Position numbers and translations under genes: made by a program. Of a stretch of DNA of 5,768 nt, positions 1 to 5,768 are shown in pieces (position 1 is the first letter of the stretch; every line of letters begins with the position of its first letter). Below the pieces are notes generated by a model. It searched no databases and was not told the DNA's origin. It saw only the letters and a list, made by a program, of their open reading frames with translations. The stretch is from an uncultured Clostridia bacterium (GTDB taxonomy: Bacteria; Bacillota; Clostridia; Christensenellales; Borkfalkiaceae): positions 1 through 5,768 of the forward strand of contig USSJ01000092.1 in the NCBI GenBank assembly GCA_900557285.1. Reading direction: 5' to 3'.

Positions 1-44
1 AGGTTTTTCAAAAATGTCCGACTTTCGGGGGCCTGTCATAGAAG
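1..44. other. Short flank downstream of the ATPase gene; content undecided
   Basis: After the ATPase TAG the minus strand has a small CCGA/TCGG hairpin (loop AAG, about 18..28) followed by ACATTTTTG, a weak terminator candidate. An ATG at 39 also opens a minus-strand frame of 13 codons to the window edge, with no ribosome binding site. On the plus strand all three frames are open from base 1 for 12 to 27 codons, so the end of a convergent gene is possible. The piece is too short to choose between these. Confidence 0.25.
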
Positions 45-2771
45 CTACGCAGCTTTTTGACGCTTTTTCGCGTACATACGGATAAAGATTTTTGAAATTT
101 CCACCGCGACCAACGGGAACAGAGAAAACGCGATGCAGATCAGCCATTCCGCCCAACCGATATAGACGAGGTCGAAAAGATTCATGAACGGCGGCACGAA
201 CACGACCAGCGCGATGATCGCCGCCGATAGGACGATCGCCCCGAACAGATACGGGTTATGCCCCTGCCCGTGCTTGAAAACGCTGTCCGTGTTGGATCGC
301 TGGTTCAGGGCATGCGAAAGCTGCGAAATCGACAAAACAAGGAACGTCATCGTCATGGCGACCGAATGCTGCTGATCCGCCGTCATGTTGTCCCCGTGCG
401 TCATCAGCATCCCCGTGGCATACGCGGCCAACGCCGCCGCCGAAATAAACAAGCCGTGCAGAATGATACGGTATACCATCCCTTTCTCAAACAGAGTTCC
501 GCTGCGAACGGGCTTTTGCTTCATCACATTCGAATCGGCGGGATCGATCCCCAGCGCGACCGCAGGAAGGGTATCCGTCGCAAGATTGATCAAAAGAATG
601 TGCACCGCCAAAATCGGCATGGGCCAGCCGAAACAGACCGCCAAAAGCAATATAAGAATTTCCGAAATGTTTCCCGCGACCAGGAACTGGATCACTTTCT
701 GAATGTTTCTGTAAACCCTGCGCCCTTCCCGTATCGCATACTCGATGGTCGTGAAATTATCGTCCAGAAGAATCATGTCCGCCGCATCTTTCGCTACGTC
801 CGTCCCCGTGATCCCCATCGCCACGCCGATGTCCGCTTCTTTAAGCGCGGGAGAATCGTTCACGCCGTCGCCCGTCATCGCCGCCACTTCGCCCGTCCTT
901 CGCAAGGACTGAATGATGCGCAGTTTATCCGACGGCGATACCCGCGCGAACACGACACAGTTTTTCACCGCTTCGTCCAGCTGTTCATCCGTCATGGCGG
1001 CAAGTTCCTGTCCTGAAATCACCGTATTCCCTTCACGGAAAATGTGCAGCTGCTTTGCGATCGCCATGGCCGTCACTTTATGATCGCCCGTGATCATGAC
1101 GACGCGGATGCCCGCCTCATGGCAAGTTTCCACTGCCTTGATCACCTCTTTGCGCGGCGGGTCGATCATTCCGACCACACCCACGAACGTCATACCTTTT
1201 TCCAGATCCGCCGTCTCTTCTTTCGGCACTTCTTCCCATTCACGCACCGCAAAGCCGAGCACGCGCAGCGCTTCGGAACTCATTTTGTTGCACAATTCCA
1301 GAATCTTCGCACGGTCGGAATCTGTCATCTCTTTCACGCCGTCTGCCGTCCTGTATTTCGTGCATAGCGGCAGCAATTCGTCCGCCGCACCCTTCGTATA
1401 AGCAATATTCTTATCGCCCATACGATTCAAGACCGTCATCCTCTTTCGGTCTGAATCGAAAGGCTGCTCAAACAGGCGCGGATGCTCTTGTTCATAATCA
1501 TCCGCATCCACCCCGTTCTTTTCCGCAAAAAGCACCAGCGCCCCTTCCGTCGGATCCCCCAAAATATTTTCGGGATTATCCGGATCCTTTTTCGCATTCA
1601 CGCATAAGGCACATCCGTCCAGCAGATCCTGCCATACGCTTCGCTCATATTTCGATGCAACGTCCTCCGCTTTTGTCGGCGAACCGTCGATGAAATCATT
1701 CCCGAGCGCAACATAGGTCACCGTCATTTTATTCAGTGTGAGCGTACCCGTTTTATCGCAGCAAACCACCGACGCGCTGCCGAGCGTTTCCACCGCGGGC
1801 AAGCTCTTGACCAGCGCATTTTTTTTCGCCATCCGCTGAACGCCCAGCGCCATGATGATCGTGCTCGTTGCGGGCAGTCCCTCTGGAATCACGGAAATTG
1901 CCAGCGAGATCGCAATGAAAATATAATTTACCCACGCTTCCCAGCCGTCGCGCAAAAGTCCGATCGCAAAGATCGCCACACAGACGATCAGCCCGACAAG
2001 GCTGAGTATCTTTCCGACTGAATTGAGCTTCCGCTTCATCGGCGTGTCGAAATCGTCCTGTTCGTCCAAAAGCCCTGCAATCTTGCCGACTTCCGTGTTC
2101 ATGCCCGTTTCCACGACGATCCCCGTCGCATTTCCGTACATGACCACCGACGAACTGTATGCCATATTCACTCTGTCACCGAGCGGAGCATCTTCCGCCA
2201 GCACGACCGCCCCGTCTTTTTCCGACGGCACGCTTTCTCCCGTCAGCGCCGCTTCCTGCACTTTCATGTTGGAATCCTGAATGATGCGCACGTCCGCAGG
2301 TACGATCGACCCGTCTTCCAGATAAATAATATCCCCCGGCACAATTTCACTCGCCGGCACGACGGACTCTTCCCCTTCCCGCAATACCCGCGCCGTGGGC
2401 GCCGTCATGTTTTTCAGCGCTTCCAATGCGTTGGCGGCCTTCTTCTCCTGTACCACGCCGATCGCCGTATTCAAAGCTATCACGACCAGGATCACGATAC
2501 ATTCCGCCAGCCCTTCCCCTTCGATAAAATACATGACCAGCGAAAAAATTGCCGCCAGAAGCAGGATCAGCACCATCACTTCGGTCAACTGCTCCCAGAT
2601 CATCTTCCCGATGCTCTTGGACTTCTTCTGCCGTAAATTGTTCTTTCCGTACTCCGAAAGCCGCTTCGCCGCTTCCGCGTCCGTCAGCCCTTTCTCGCTC
2701 GTTTTCAGAATTTTGGCCGCCTCATCGCTCGTCATGGCGTACCAGGGCTTGTGCCGTGGGGTTTCTTCCAT
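45..2771 (-). CDS. Calcium-type P-type ATPase (PII, SERCA/PMCA-like), complete
   Basis: This 908-residue membrane pump probably uses ATP to move Ca2+ out of the cytosol. Visible in order: an N-terminal cation-ATPase domain (about 6-75); a first membrane pair (about 64-107); the actuator domain with TGES at 177-180; M4 with PEGLP at 296-300 (E297 is the ion ligand); the phosphorylated D339 in DKTGT; the ATP-binding KGA at 460-462; TGD at 561-563; the hinge TGDGVND at 633-639; then six C-terminal membrane segments. M5 keeps N701 and E704 and M6 keeps N729 and D733, the residues that bind Ca2+ in SERCA. M8 has Q817 where SERCA has a glutamate, as in PMCA pumps, so one Ca2+ per cycle is inferred. 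There is no long regulatory tail. I chose the ATG at 2771 because a purine-rich ribosome binding site lies just upstream; an in-frame ATG at 2819 has none. The gene has its own promoter and leader. Another divalent cation such as Mn2+ is possible but less likely. Confidence 0.95.
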   Translation of the reverse strand: MEETPRHKPWYAMTSDEAAKILKTSEKGLTDAEAAKRLSEYGKNNLRQKKSKSIGKMIWEQLTEVMVLILLLAAIFSLVMYFIEGEGLAECIVILVVIALNTAIGVVQEKKAANALEALKNMTAPTARVLREGEESVVPASEIVPGDIIYLEDGSIVPADVRIIQDSNMKVQEAALTGESVPSEKDGAVVLAEDAPLGDRVNMAYSSSVVMYGNATGIVVETGMNTEVGKIAGLLDEQDDFDTPMKRKLNSVGKILSLVGLIVCVAIFAIGLLRDGWEAWVNYIFIAISLAISVIPEGLPATSTIIMALGVQRMAKKNALVKSLPAVETLGSASVVCCDKTGTLTLNKMTVTYVALGNDFIDGSPTKAEDVASKYERSVWQDLLDGCALCVNAKKDPDNPENILGDPTEGALVLFAEKNGVDADDYEQEHPRLFEQPFDSDRKRMTVLNRMGDKNIAYTKGAADELLPLCTKYRTADGVKEMTDSDRAKILELCNKMSSEALRVLGFAVREWEEVPKEETADLEKGMTFVGVVGMIDPPRKEVIKAVETCHEAGIRVVMITGDHKVTAMAIAKQLHIFREGNTVISGQELAAMTDEQLDEAVKNCVVFARVSPSDKLRIIQSLRRTGEVAAMTGDGVNDSPALKEADIGVAMGITGTDVAKDAADMILLDDNFTTIEYAIREGRRVYRNIQKVIQFLVAGNISEILILLLAVCFGWPMPILAVHILLINLATDTLPAVALGIDPADSNVMKQKPVRSGTLFEKGMVYRIILHGLFISAAALAAYATGMLMTHGDNMTADQQHSVAMTMTFLVLSISQLSHALNQRSNTDSVFKHGQGHNPYLFGAIVLSAAIIALVVFVPPFMNLFDLVYIGWAEWLICIAFSLFPLVAVEISKIFIRMYAKKRQKAA

Positions 2772-2782
2772 AATTTTCAGAT

Positions 2783-2793
2783 CTCTCCTCCTC
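2783..2793 (-). promoter_or_regulatory. Ribosome binding site of the ATPase gene, deciding its start
   Basis: The minus strand reads GAGGAGGAGAG here. The AGGAGG core is 15 bases, and the overlapping GGAGAG 11 bases, before the ATG at 2771. This supports 2771 as the start, since in-frame ATGs at 2819 and 2795 lie upstream of or at the edge of this site and have no such signal of their own. The spacing from the AGGAGG core is longer than usual. Confidence 0.7.
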
Positions 2794-2809
2794 ATTTTAA
2801 TTATAACGC

Positions 2810-2837
2810 AAAAAGACATAGCCTATACGGTTATGCC
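2810..2837 (-). terminator. Terminator-like hairpin in the ATPase leader
   Basis: On the minus strand GGCATAACC pairs with GGCTATGTC around a GTATA loop (2815..2837), with one wobble and one A-C mismatch, and is followed by five Ts (2810..2814). It is a modest intrinsic terminator. It lies downstream of the MATE stop and also downstream of the ATPase promoter, so it would end MATE transcripts and also attenuate those from the ATPase promoter. No clear competing antiterminator stem is visible by eye. Confidence 0.45.
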
Positions 2838-2897
2838 TTTGAGTTTTCTTCTTCTGTATTCTGGTCGGGCGGTACTGCTGCCGTCGTCGCTTTTCAT
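2823..2897 (-). CDS. Possible 24-residue leader peptide upstream of the ATPase
   Basis: A short frame runs from ATG at 2897 to TAG at 2823..2825. An AGGGG ribosome binding site (2905..2909) lies seven bases before the ATG, and the frame begins about 24 bases after the predicted transcription start. The peptide would be hydrophilic, with an acidic start (MKSDDGSS) and a basic middle (EYRRRKLKG). It has no membrane segment and no run of one amino acid that would point to a starvation sensor. Its stop codon lies in the loop and 3' arm of a terminator-like hairpin. That geometry is typical of leader peptides whose translation controls termination, but a chance frame is quite possible. A second frame, 2797..2913, overlaps it but has no ribosome binding site and almost no leader. 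Confidence 0.35.
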   Translation of the reverse strand: MKSDDGSSTARPEYRRRKLKGITV

Positions 2898-2927
2898 CGA
2901 TATTCCCCTGCATTTCGTTCTTGTTAT

Positions 2928-2956
2928 ACTATACACGATACGGAAAAATTTGTCAA
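2928..2956 (-). promoter_or_regulatory. Near-consensus sigma-A promoter for the Ca2+ ATPase
   Basis: Read on the minus strand, a perfect TTGACA -35 box (2951..2956) is followed after exactly 17 bases by TATAGT (2928..2933), one mismatch from the consensus -10. The expected start of transcription is near 2921, giving a 5' leader of about 150 bases before the ATPase ATG. The -35 box contains the TGA stop codon of the MATE gene (2953..2955). The ATPase can therefore be transcribed independently of MATE. Confidence 0.8.
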
Positions 2957-4329
2957 GCGCTTACCGCATTTTCCCGCTTTTTTCGGTATCGGCGATAAAA
3001 CAGCACCGCAAGTACCGCGGCCGCTGTCTCCGCGATCGGATATGTGACCCAGACGCCCGTCAGTCCCCAAAACGGTATAAAAATCAATGAAAGCAACGGA
3101 ATCAAAACAAATTGCCGCGTCAGCGTGACGAGCAAAGACTTTATCCCCATTCCCAAAGCTTCAAAGGCTCCCGACAGGATCACGCCCAACGTCGATACCA
3201 CAAACCCGGATGACAAGATCCGCAGTGCGGGTTCCCCGATTTTTCTCAGTTCGCCTTCCGAATCAAACAGCGACAGGATGGGACCCGGTATCGCTTCAAA
3301 CAAAATCGTTCCGAGCAATATGATCGCCCCCACAAACAAAACGCTGTACAAGACCGTGTCGTCCACCCTCTTGAATTTCCGCGCCCCGTGATTGTACCCA
3401 ACGATCGGGCGCATACCCTGCACCAATCCGCTCGCAGGCACATAAATAAACGTCTGCAATTTATAAAATACGCCGTAAAAATTGACCGCCGCTTCCGATA
3501 TCGAATCGAGAATAGCATTCATCATGCTCACCAGTACCGACGGCATCGCCAGCATCAATCCCGAAGGGACACCCACCGCGCAGATCGCACCGATCTTCTT
3601 CCAGGAAAATCGGAAACCTTTCGGAAAAAGCCGAAGCCCGCCGCTTCGGGACAGAAAAAATACGATCGCCAGCACACAGGATACCGCTTGCCCGATCACC
3701 GTCGCAATCGCCGCGCCGCTCACTCCCATCGCGGGGATCCCTCCCCAGCCGAATATGAAAATCGGATCCAGCACAATATTGACAAGCGCACCTGCTCCCT
3801 GCATAATCATGGGAAAAAGAGTATTCCCCACCGCCTGCAACAGCTTTTCTATGAATATATAAACCAAAGAAAATACGGCACTGCTGACCACGATGCGCAG
3901 ATAACTCACGCCCTGCGCAAAAATTGCGGCGTCGTCCGTATACAACGATAAAAAAGGCGCCGACAAAAATAATCCCGCAAGCAAAAAAACAACGGCATTG
4001 AACAGCGTGATCAGTCCGCCGTGCGCCGCATATACGTTTGCCTCGTCCGACTTCTTTTCGCCCAACGAGCGCGAGATCCGAGAACCGATCCCGACGCCCG
4101 CCCCCACCGAGACCGCCAATACGAGATTTTGCATCGGATACGCCAAGGAAACCGCCGTCAGCGCTTCCTGACTCCATTGCGCCACAAAAATGCTGTCCAC
4201 AACATTGTACATCGACTGAATAAACATGGATACAACCGTCGGGATCGCCATTTTCATCAAAAGCCGAAATATCTTCTTCTGCCCCAACAATTCGTCCGTG
4301 TTCTTTGCTCTCTCACCCGTTTTTTCCAT
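2953..4329 (-). CDS. MATE-family multidrug/cation antiporter
   Basis: This 458-residue inner-membrane exporter has about 12 hydrophobic segments and belongs to the MATE (NorM/DinF/MepA) family, whose members expel drugs or organic cations in exchange for H+ or Na+. Family marks in the first half are the P30 helix with NVVDSIFV (42-49), the SRSLGE loop (87-91 region), QAVGNT (165-170), and NIVLDPIFIFG followed by MGVSGAAIAT (184-210). In the second half it has GMRPIVGYNHGARKFKRV (305-322), the repeat counterpart of the first-half loop. The length is normal for the family. It ends with a basic tail after the last helix. The start is uncertain: ATG at 4329 and an in-frame TTG at 4338 both have weak ribosome binding sites, and a hairpin lies directly upstream. 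The gene follows the hydrogenase-like gene by 65 bases with no clear promoter between, so it may be co-transcribed with it. The subfamily looks most like the Firmicutes MepA type, but the substrate cannot be read from the sequence. Confidence 0.93.
   Translation of the reverse strand: MEKTGERAKNTDELLGQKKIFRLLMKMAIPTVVSMFIQSMYNVVDSIFVAQWSQEALTAVSLAYPMQNLVLAVSVGAGVGIGSRISRSLGEKKSDEANVYAAHGGLITLFNAVVFLLAGLFLSAPFLSLYTDDAAIFAQGVSYLRIVVSSAVFSLVYIFIEKLLQAVGNTLFPMIMQGAGALVNIVLDPIFIFGWGGIPAMGVSGAAIATVIGQAVSCVLAIVFFLSRSGGLRLFPKGFRFSWKKIGAICAVGVPSGLMLAMPSVLVSMMNAILDSISEAAVNFYGVFYKLQTFIYVPASGLVQGMRPIVGYNHGARKFKRVDDTVLYSVLFVGAIILLGTILFEAIPGPILSLFDSEGELRKIGEPALRILSSGFVVSTLGVILSGAFEALGMGIKSLLVTLTRQFVLIPLLSLIFIPFWGLTGVWVTYPIAETAAAVLAVLFYRRYRKKRENAVSA
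3625..3649 (-). other. Terminator-like hairpin inside the MATE coding sequence
   Basis: On the minus strand CCGAAGC pairs perfectly with GCTTCGG around a GGCGG loop (3631..3649), followed at once by CTTTTT (3625..3630). It has the form of an intrinsic terminator but lies within the MATE reading frame, near residues 228-237 in the loop between the two halves of the protein. While ribosomes follow the polymerase it should stay unfolded. It may be a by-product of coding for Arg, Gly, Leu and Phe here. Confidence 0.3.
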
Positions 4330-4336
4330 AACCCGC

Positions 4337-4367
4337 AAAATTCCGCAACGGAAAATCCGCTGCGGAA
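4337..4367 (-). terminator. Hairpin between the hydrogenase-like gene and MATE, possible terminator or attenuator
   Basis: On the minus strand TTCCGCAGCGG pairs with CCGTTGCGGAA over 11 positions (one G-T wobble) around an ATTTT loop (4341..4367), followed by TTTT (4337..4340). The stem is strong but the T run is short, so termination would be partial. It sits 27 bases after the hydrogenase-like stop and 11 bases before the MATE ATG. Its 3' arm contains the only purine-rich stretch near that start, so it could also limit MATE translation. The only other candidate start, TTG at 4338, begins inside the T run. Confidence 0.5.
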
Positions 4368-4394
4368 ACCTTTTCTGTTTTGTTATTGTTCCGA

Positions 4395-5768
4395 TTAATC
4401 CAGCCGTATCTCCGCAAGTTCTTTCGGCGGTACCTGCTGCGCCGAGGCTTCAACCGTCTTCTTCACGAGCGTTGCCGCCTTGTTGATCGGTATATTTGTC
4501 CCAGCTCCTGCCACACATCCGCCGGGACATCCCATGCCCTCGATCAGCGCTCCGTTCAGTTTGCCCATCTTCGCAAGCAATAAGATCTTGCGGCAATCCT
4601 CCAGTCCTTCTACGTGCTGAATGTCCACTTTCGTATCGGGATAATACGCCGCGATACATTTCTCGATCGCGCCGGCAACACCGCCTGCCACCGCATACCC
4701 GCGTCCTGCACCCGTTGCGTCATTCATCGCCGCACTCTCTTCCATCGACTCAAAATCGATGCCTTTTGCCTCAAACATCGCCGAAAGCTCTTCAAATGTG
4801 ATCACAAAATCCACATCGCTGCGGATCGTACGGCGGCTGGCTTCCAGCTTCTTTGCCGCGCAGGGCCCGATAAACACCACGCGCGATTCGGGATACTTCT
4901 TCTTGATCGTCCGCGCCGTCGCAACCATCGGCGTCAGCGTATTGGAGATCTTATCCGCCGATTCAGGGAAGTACCGCTTGATCAGCATTGCCCAAGCAGG
5001 ACAACACGAAGTCAGCATGAACGGCTGTTTGCCCGTTGCAACCCTCTCCGCATAATGTTCCGCTTCCGTCGCCGCGCCCATATCGGCCCCCAGCGCTACC
5101 TCAAACACATCCTGAAAGCCCATCTTCAAAAGCGCCGCTTTCACTTTCCCGGGCGTCGCTTTGTCCCCGAACTGCCCTAAGTACGAAGGCGCCACCTCCG
5201 CTATGATCTTGTCGCCCCGCCGCAATGCACGGATAAGCTGGAAAAACTGCGATTTATCCGCAATCGCTCCGAACGGACAACTGACCATGCACATCCCGCA
5301 GGAAACACACTTGTCGCTGTTGATCTTCGCCCTGCCCAGATCGTCCGACTCGATCGCTTTCACGCCGCACGCTTCCGCACACGGGCGCGTATGATGCGCA
5401 ATCGCATCGTACGGGCATACATTTTTACAACGTCCGCATTTGATACACTTGCTCTGATCAATAAACGATTTCCCGTTCACGATCGACACGGCACCTTTCG
5501 GGCAAACTTCCGTGCAGGGATGCGCCACGCAGCCGCGGCAATTATCCGTAACTTTATACATATTCGGCGCACACGCCGCGCACGCCGACGGAATCACCTG
5601 CATCAGCGGCGGTTCATAGTATTTGTCCGCTATATCGCTCTCGCGCAGTCCGCTCGTCAGATGCACCGGCTTGTCTTCCGGACGCAGCGATAAACCCATC
5701 GCCAAACGCAATCTTTCCGAACATATTGCACGTTCCCGCCAGATACTCTCACGGTACAACGGTTTATC
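4395..5768 (-). CDS. [FeFe] hydrogenase-family Fe-S protein, likely group B, 5'-truncated by the window
   Basis: The reading frame is open to the window edge, so the visible 457 residues lack the true N-terminus; numbering here starts at the first codon in the window. The likely role is cytosolic H2 formation or uptake with ferredoxin. First come 16 cysteines: 63, 66, 77, 80, 85, 89, 108, 111, 114, 118, 130, 134, 154, 157, 160 and 164. They include two ferredoxin motifs, CIKCGRCKNVC and CVSCGMCMVSC, and could hold up to four [4Fe-4S] clusters. Then comes the H-cluster domain: TSCCPAW (253-259), GPCAAKK (301-307) and GMGCPGGC (411-418). All four cluster cysteines and the proton-relay cysteine of TSCC are present. 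The unusual CX2CX4CX3CP motif at 77-90, the lack of a 2Fe-2S domain and the GPC form of motif 2 resemble the monomeric group B enzymes known from clostridia. A TTG at 5759 is probably not the start, because the alignable region continues upstream. No maturation genes are in the window. A non-catalytic, sensory or electron-transfer role cannot be excluded. Confidence 0.9.
   Translation of the reverse strand, partial: DKPLYRESIWRERAICSERLRLAMGLSLRPEDKPVHLTSGLRESDIADKYYEPPLMQVIPSACAACAPNMYKVTDNCRGCVAHPCTEVCPKGAVSIVNGKSFIDQSKCIKCGRCKNVCPYDAIAHHTRPCAEACGVKAIESDDLGRAKINSDKCVSCGMCMVSCPFGAIADKSQFFQLIRALRRGDKIIAEVAPSYLGQFGDKATPGKVKAALLKMGFQDVFEVALGADMGAATEAEHYAERVATGKQPFMLTSCCPAWAMLIKRYFPESADKISNTLTPMVATARTIKKKYPESRVVFIGPCAAKKLEASRRTIRSDVDFVITFEELSAMFEAKGIDFESMEESAAMNDATGAGRGYAVAGGVAGAIEKCIAAYYPDTKVDIQHVEGLEDCRKILLLAKMGKLNGALIEGMGCPGGCVAGAGTNIPINKAATLVKKTVEASAQQVPPKELAEIRLD

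Noticed and set aside
258..1016. Long plus-strand open frame of 252 codons opposite the ATPase gene
   Set aside because: It is antisense to strongly conserved ATPase sequence. Its product is rich in Arg and His with no recognisable domain, as expected for a shadow frame.
2800..2805. Perfect TATAAT on the minus strand close to the ATPase start
   Set aside because: The sequence 16 to 19 bases upstream (around GTATAG) does not resemble a -35 box and there is no extended -10. A transcript from here would begin at or inside the ribosome binding site.
2772..2819. ATPase start at ATG 2819, giving 16 extra N-terminal residues
   Set aside because: There is no ribosome binding site before it, and it lies in the 3' arm of the terminator-like hairpin. 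The extra residues are encoded by the Shine-Dalgarno region of the ATG at 2771.
2772..2921. yybP-ykoY (Mn2+) riboswitch in the leader of the P-type ATPase
   Set aside because: This class often precedes cation ATPases in Firmicutes, so I looked for its conserved GGGGAGUA-type internal loops and paired stems. They are absent. The only GGGG is the small-ORF ribosome binding site. A Rfam covariance search would settle it.
2395..3090. Plus-strand frame of 231 codons spanning the ATPase start, the intergenic leader and the MATE end
   Set aside because: It overlaps two well-supported minus-strand genes and a promoter, has no ribosome binding site that I can see, and its hydrophobic stretches mirror antisense codons of membrane segments.
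3388..3951. Plus-strand frame of 187 codons within the MATE gene
   Set aside because: It is the complement of a conserved membrane protein, very rich in Arg, His and Gln, with no family motif.
5757..5759. TTG at 5759 as the true start of the hydrogenase-like gene
   Set aside because: The frame stays open to the window edge. The region after it (ERAICSERLRLAMG) matches an internal part of related proteins as I remember them, so the start probably lies outside the window.

Overview
The window holds three genes, all on the minus strand, so the order of reading is from high to low coordinates. They are the 3' part of an iron-only-hydrogenase-family Fe-S protein (4395 to beyond the window end), a MATE-family multidrug/cation antiporter (2953..4329) and a complete calcium-type P-type ATPase (45..2771). 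Long open frames on the plus strand are antisense shadows of these genes. Moderate GC, strong AGGAGG-type and TTGACA/TATAAT-type signals, and the pairing of a clostridial-style ferredoxin-hydrogenase with a MATE exporter and a PII ATPase suggest an anaerobic Firmicute (Clostridia), plausibly a gut lineage. That placement is an inference from gene style, not from a marker gene.

Region by region: bases 4395..5768 encode two sets of ferredoxin-type cysteine motifs followed by the H-cluster domain of a [FeFe] hydrogenase, probably of the monomeric group B type. Its N-terminus lies outside the window. A 65-base gap (4330..4394) contains an 11-bp hairpin with a short T run just before the MATE start. 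The MATE gene (458 aa, about 12 membrane segments) follows. Its TGA stop codon lies inside the -35 box of a near-consensus sigma-A promoter that fires toward the ATPase gene.

The 181-base gap between MATE and the ATPase (2772..2952) is the most interesting non-coding part. Downstream of the promoter are a 24-codon open frame with its own ribosome binding site and a hairpin followed by five Ts. The stop codon of the small frame falls in that hairpin, and the strong ribosome binding site of the ATPase comes next. This layout fits a transcription-attenuation leader, or else simply a MATE terminator placed downstream of the next promoter.

The ATPase probably exports Ca2+ from the cytosol using ATP. 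The MATE protein probably exports drugs or organic cations in exchange for H+ or Na+. The Fe-S protein handles electrons, and probably H2, in the cytosol. I see no direct pathway link between the three. This looks like ordinary chromosome, with no mobile element, CRISPR array, tRNA or rRNA, and I find no convincing new multi-gene system.
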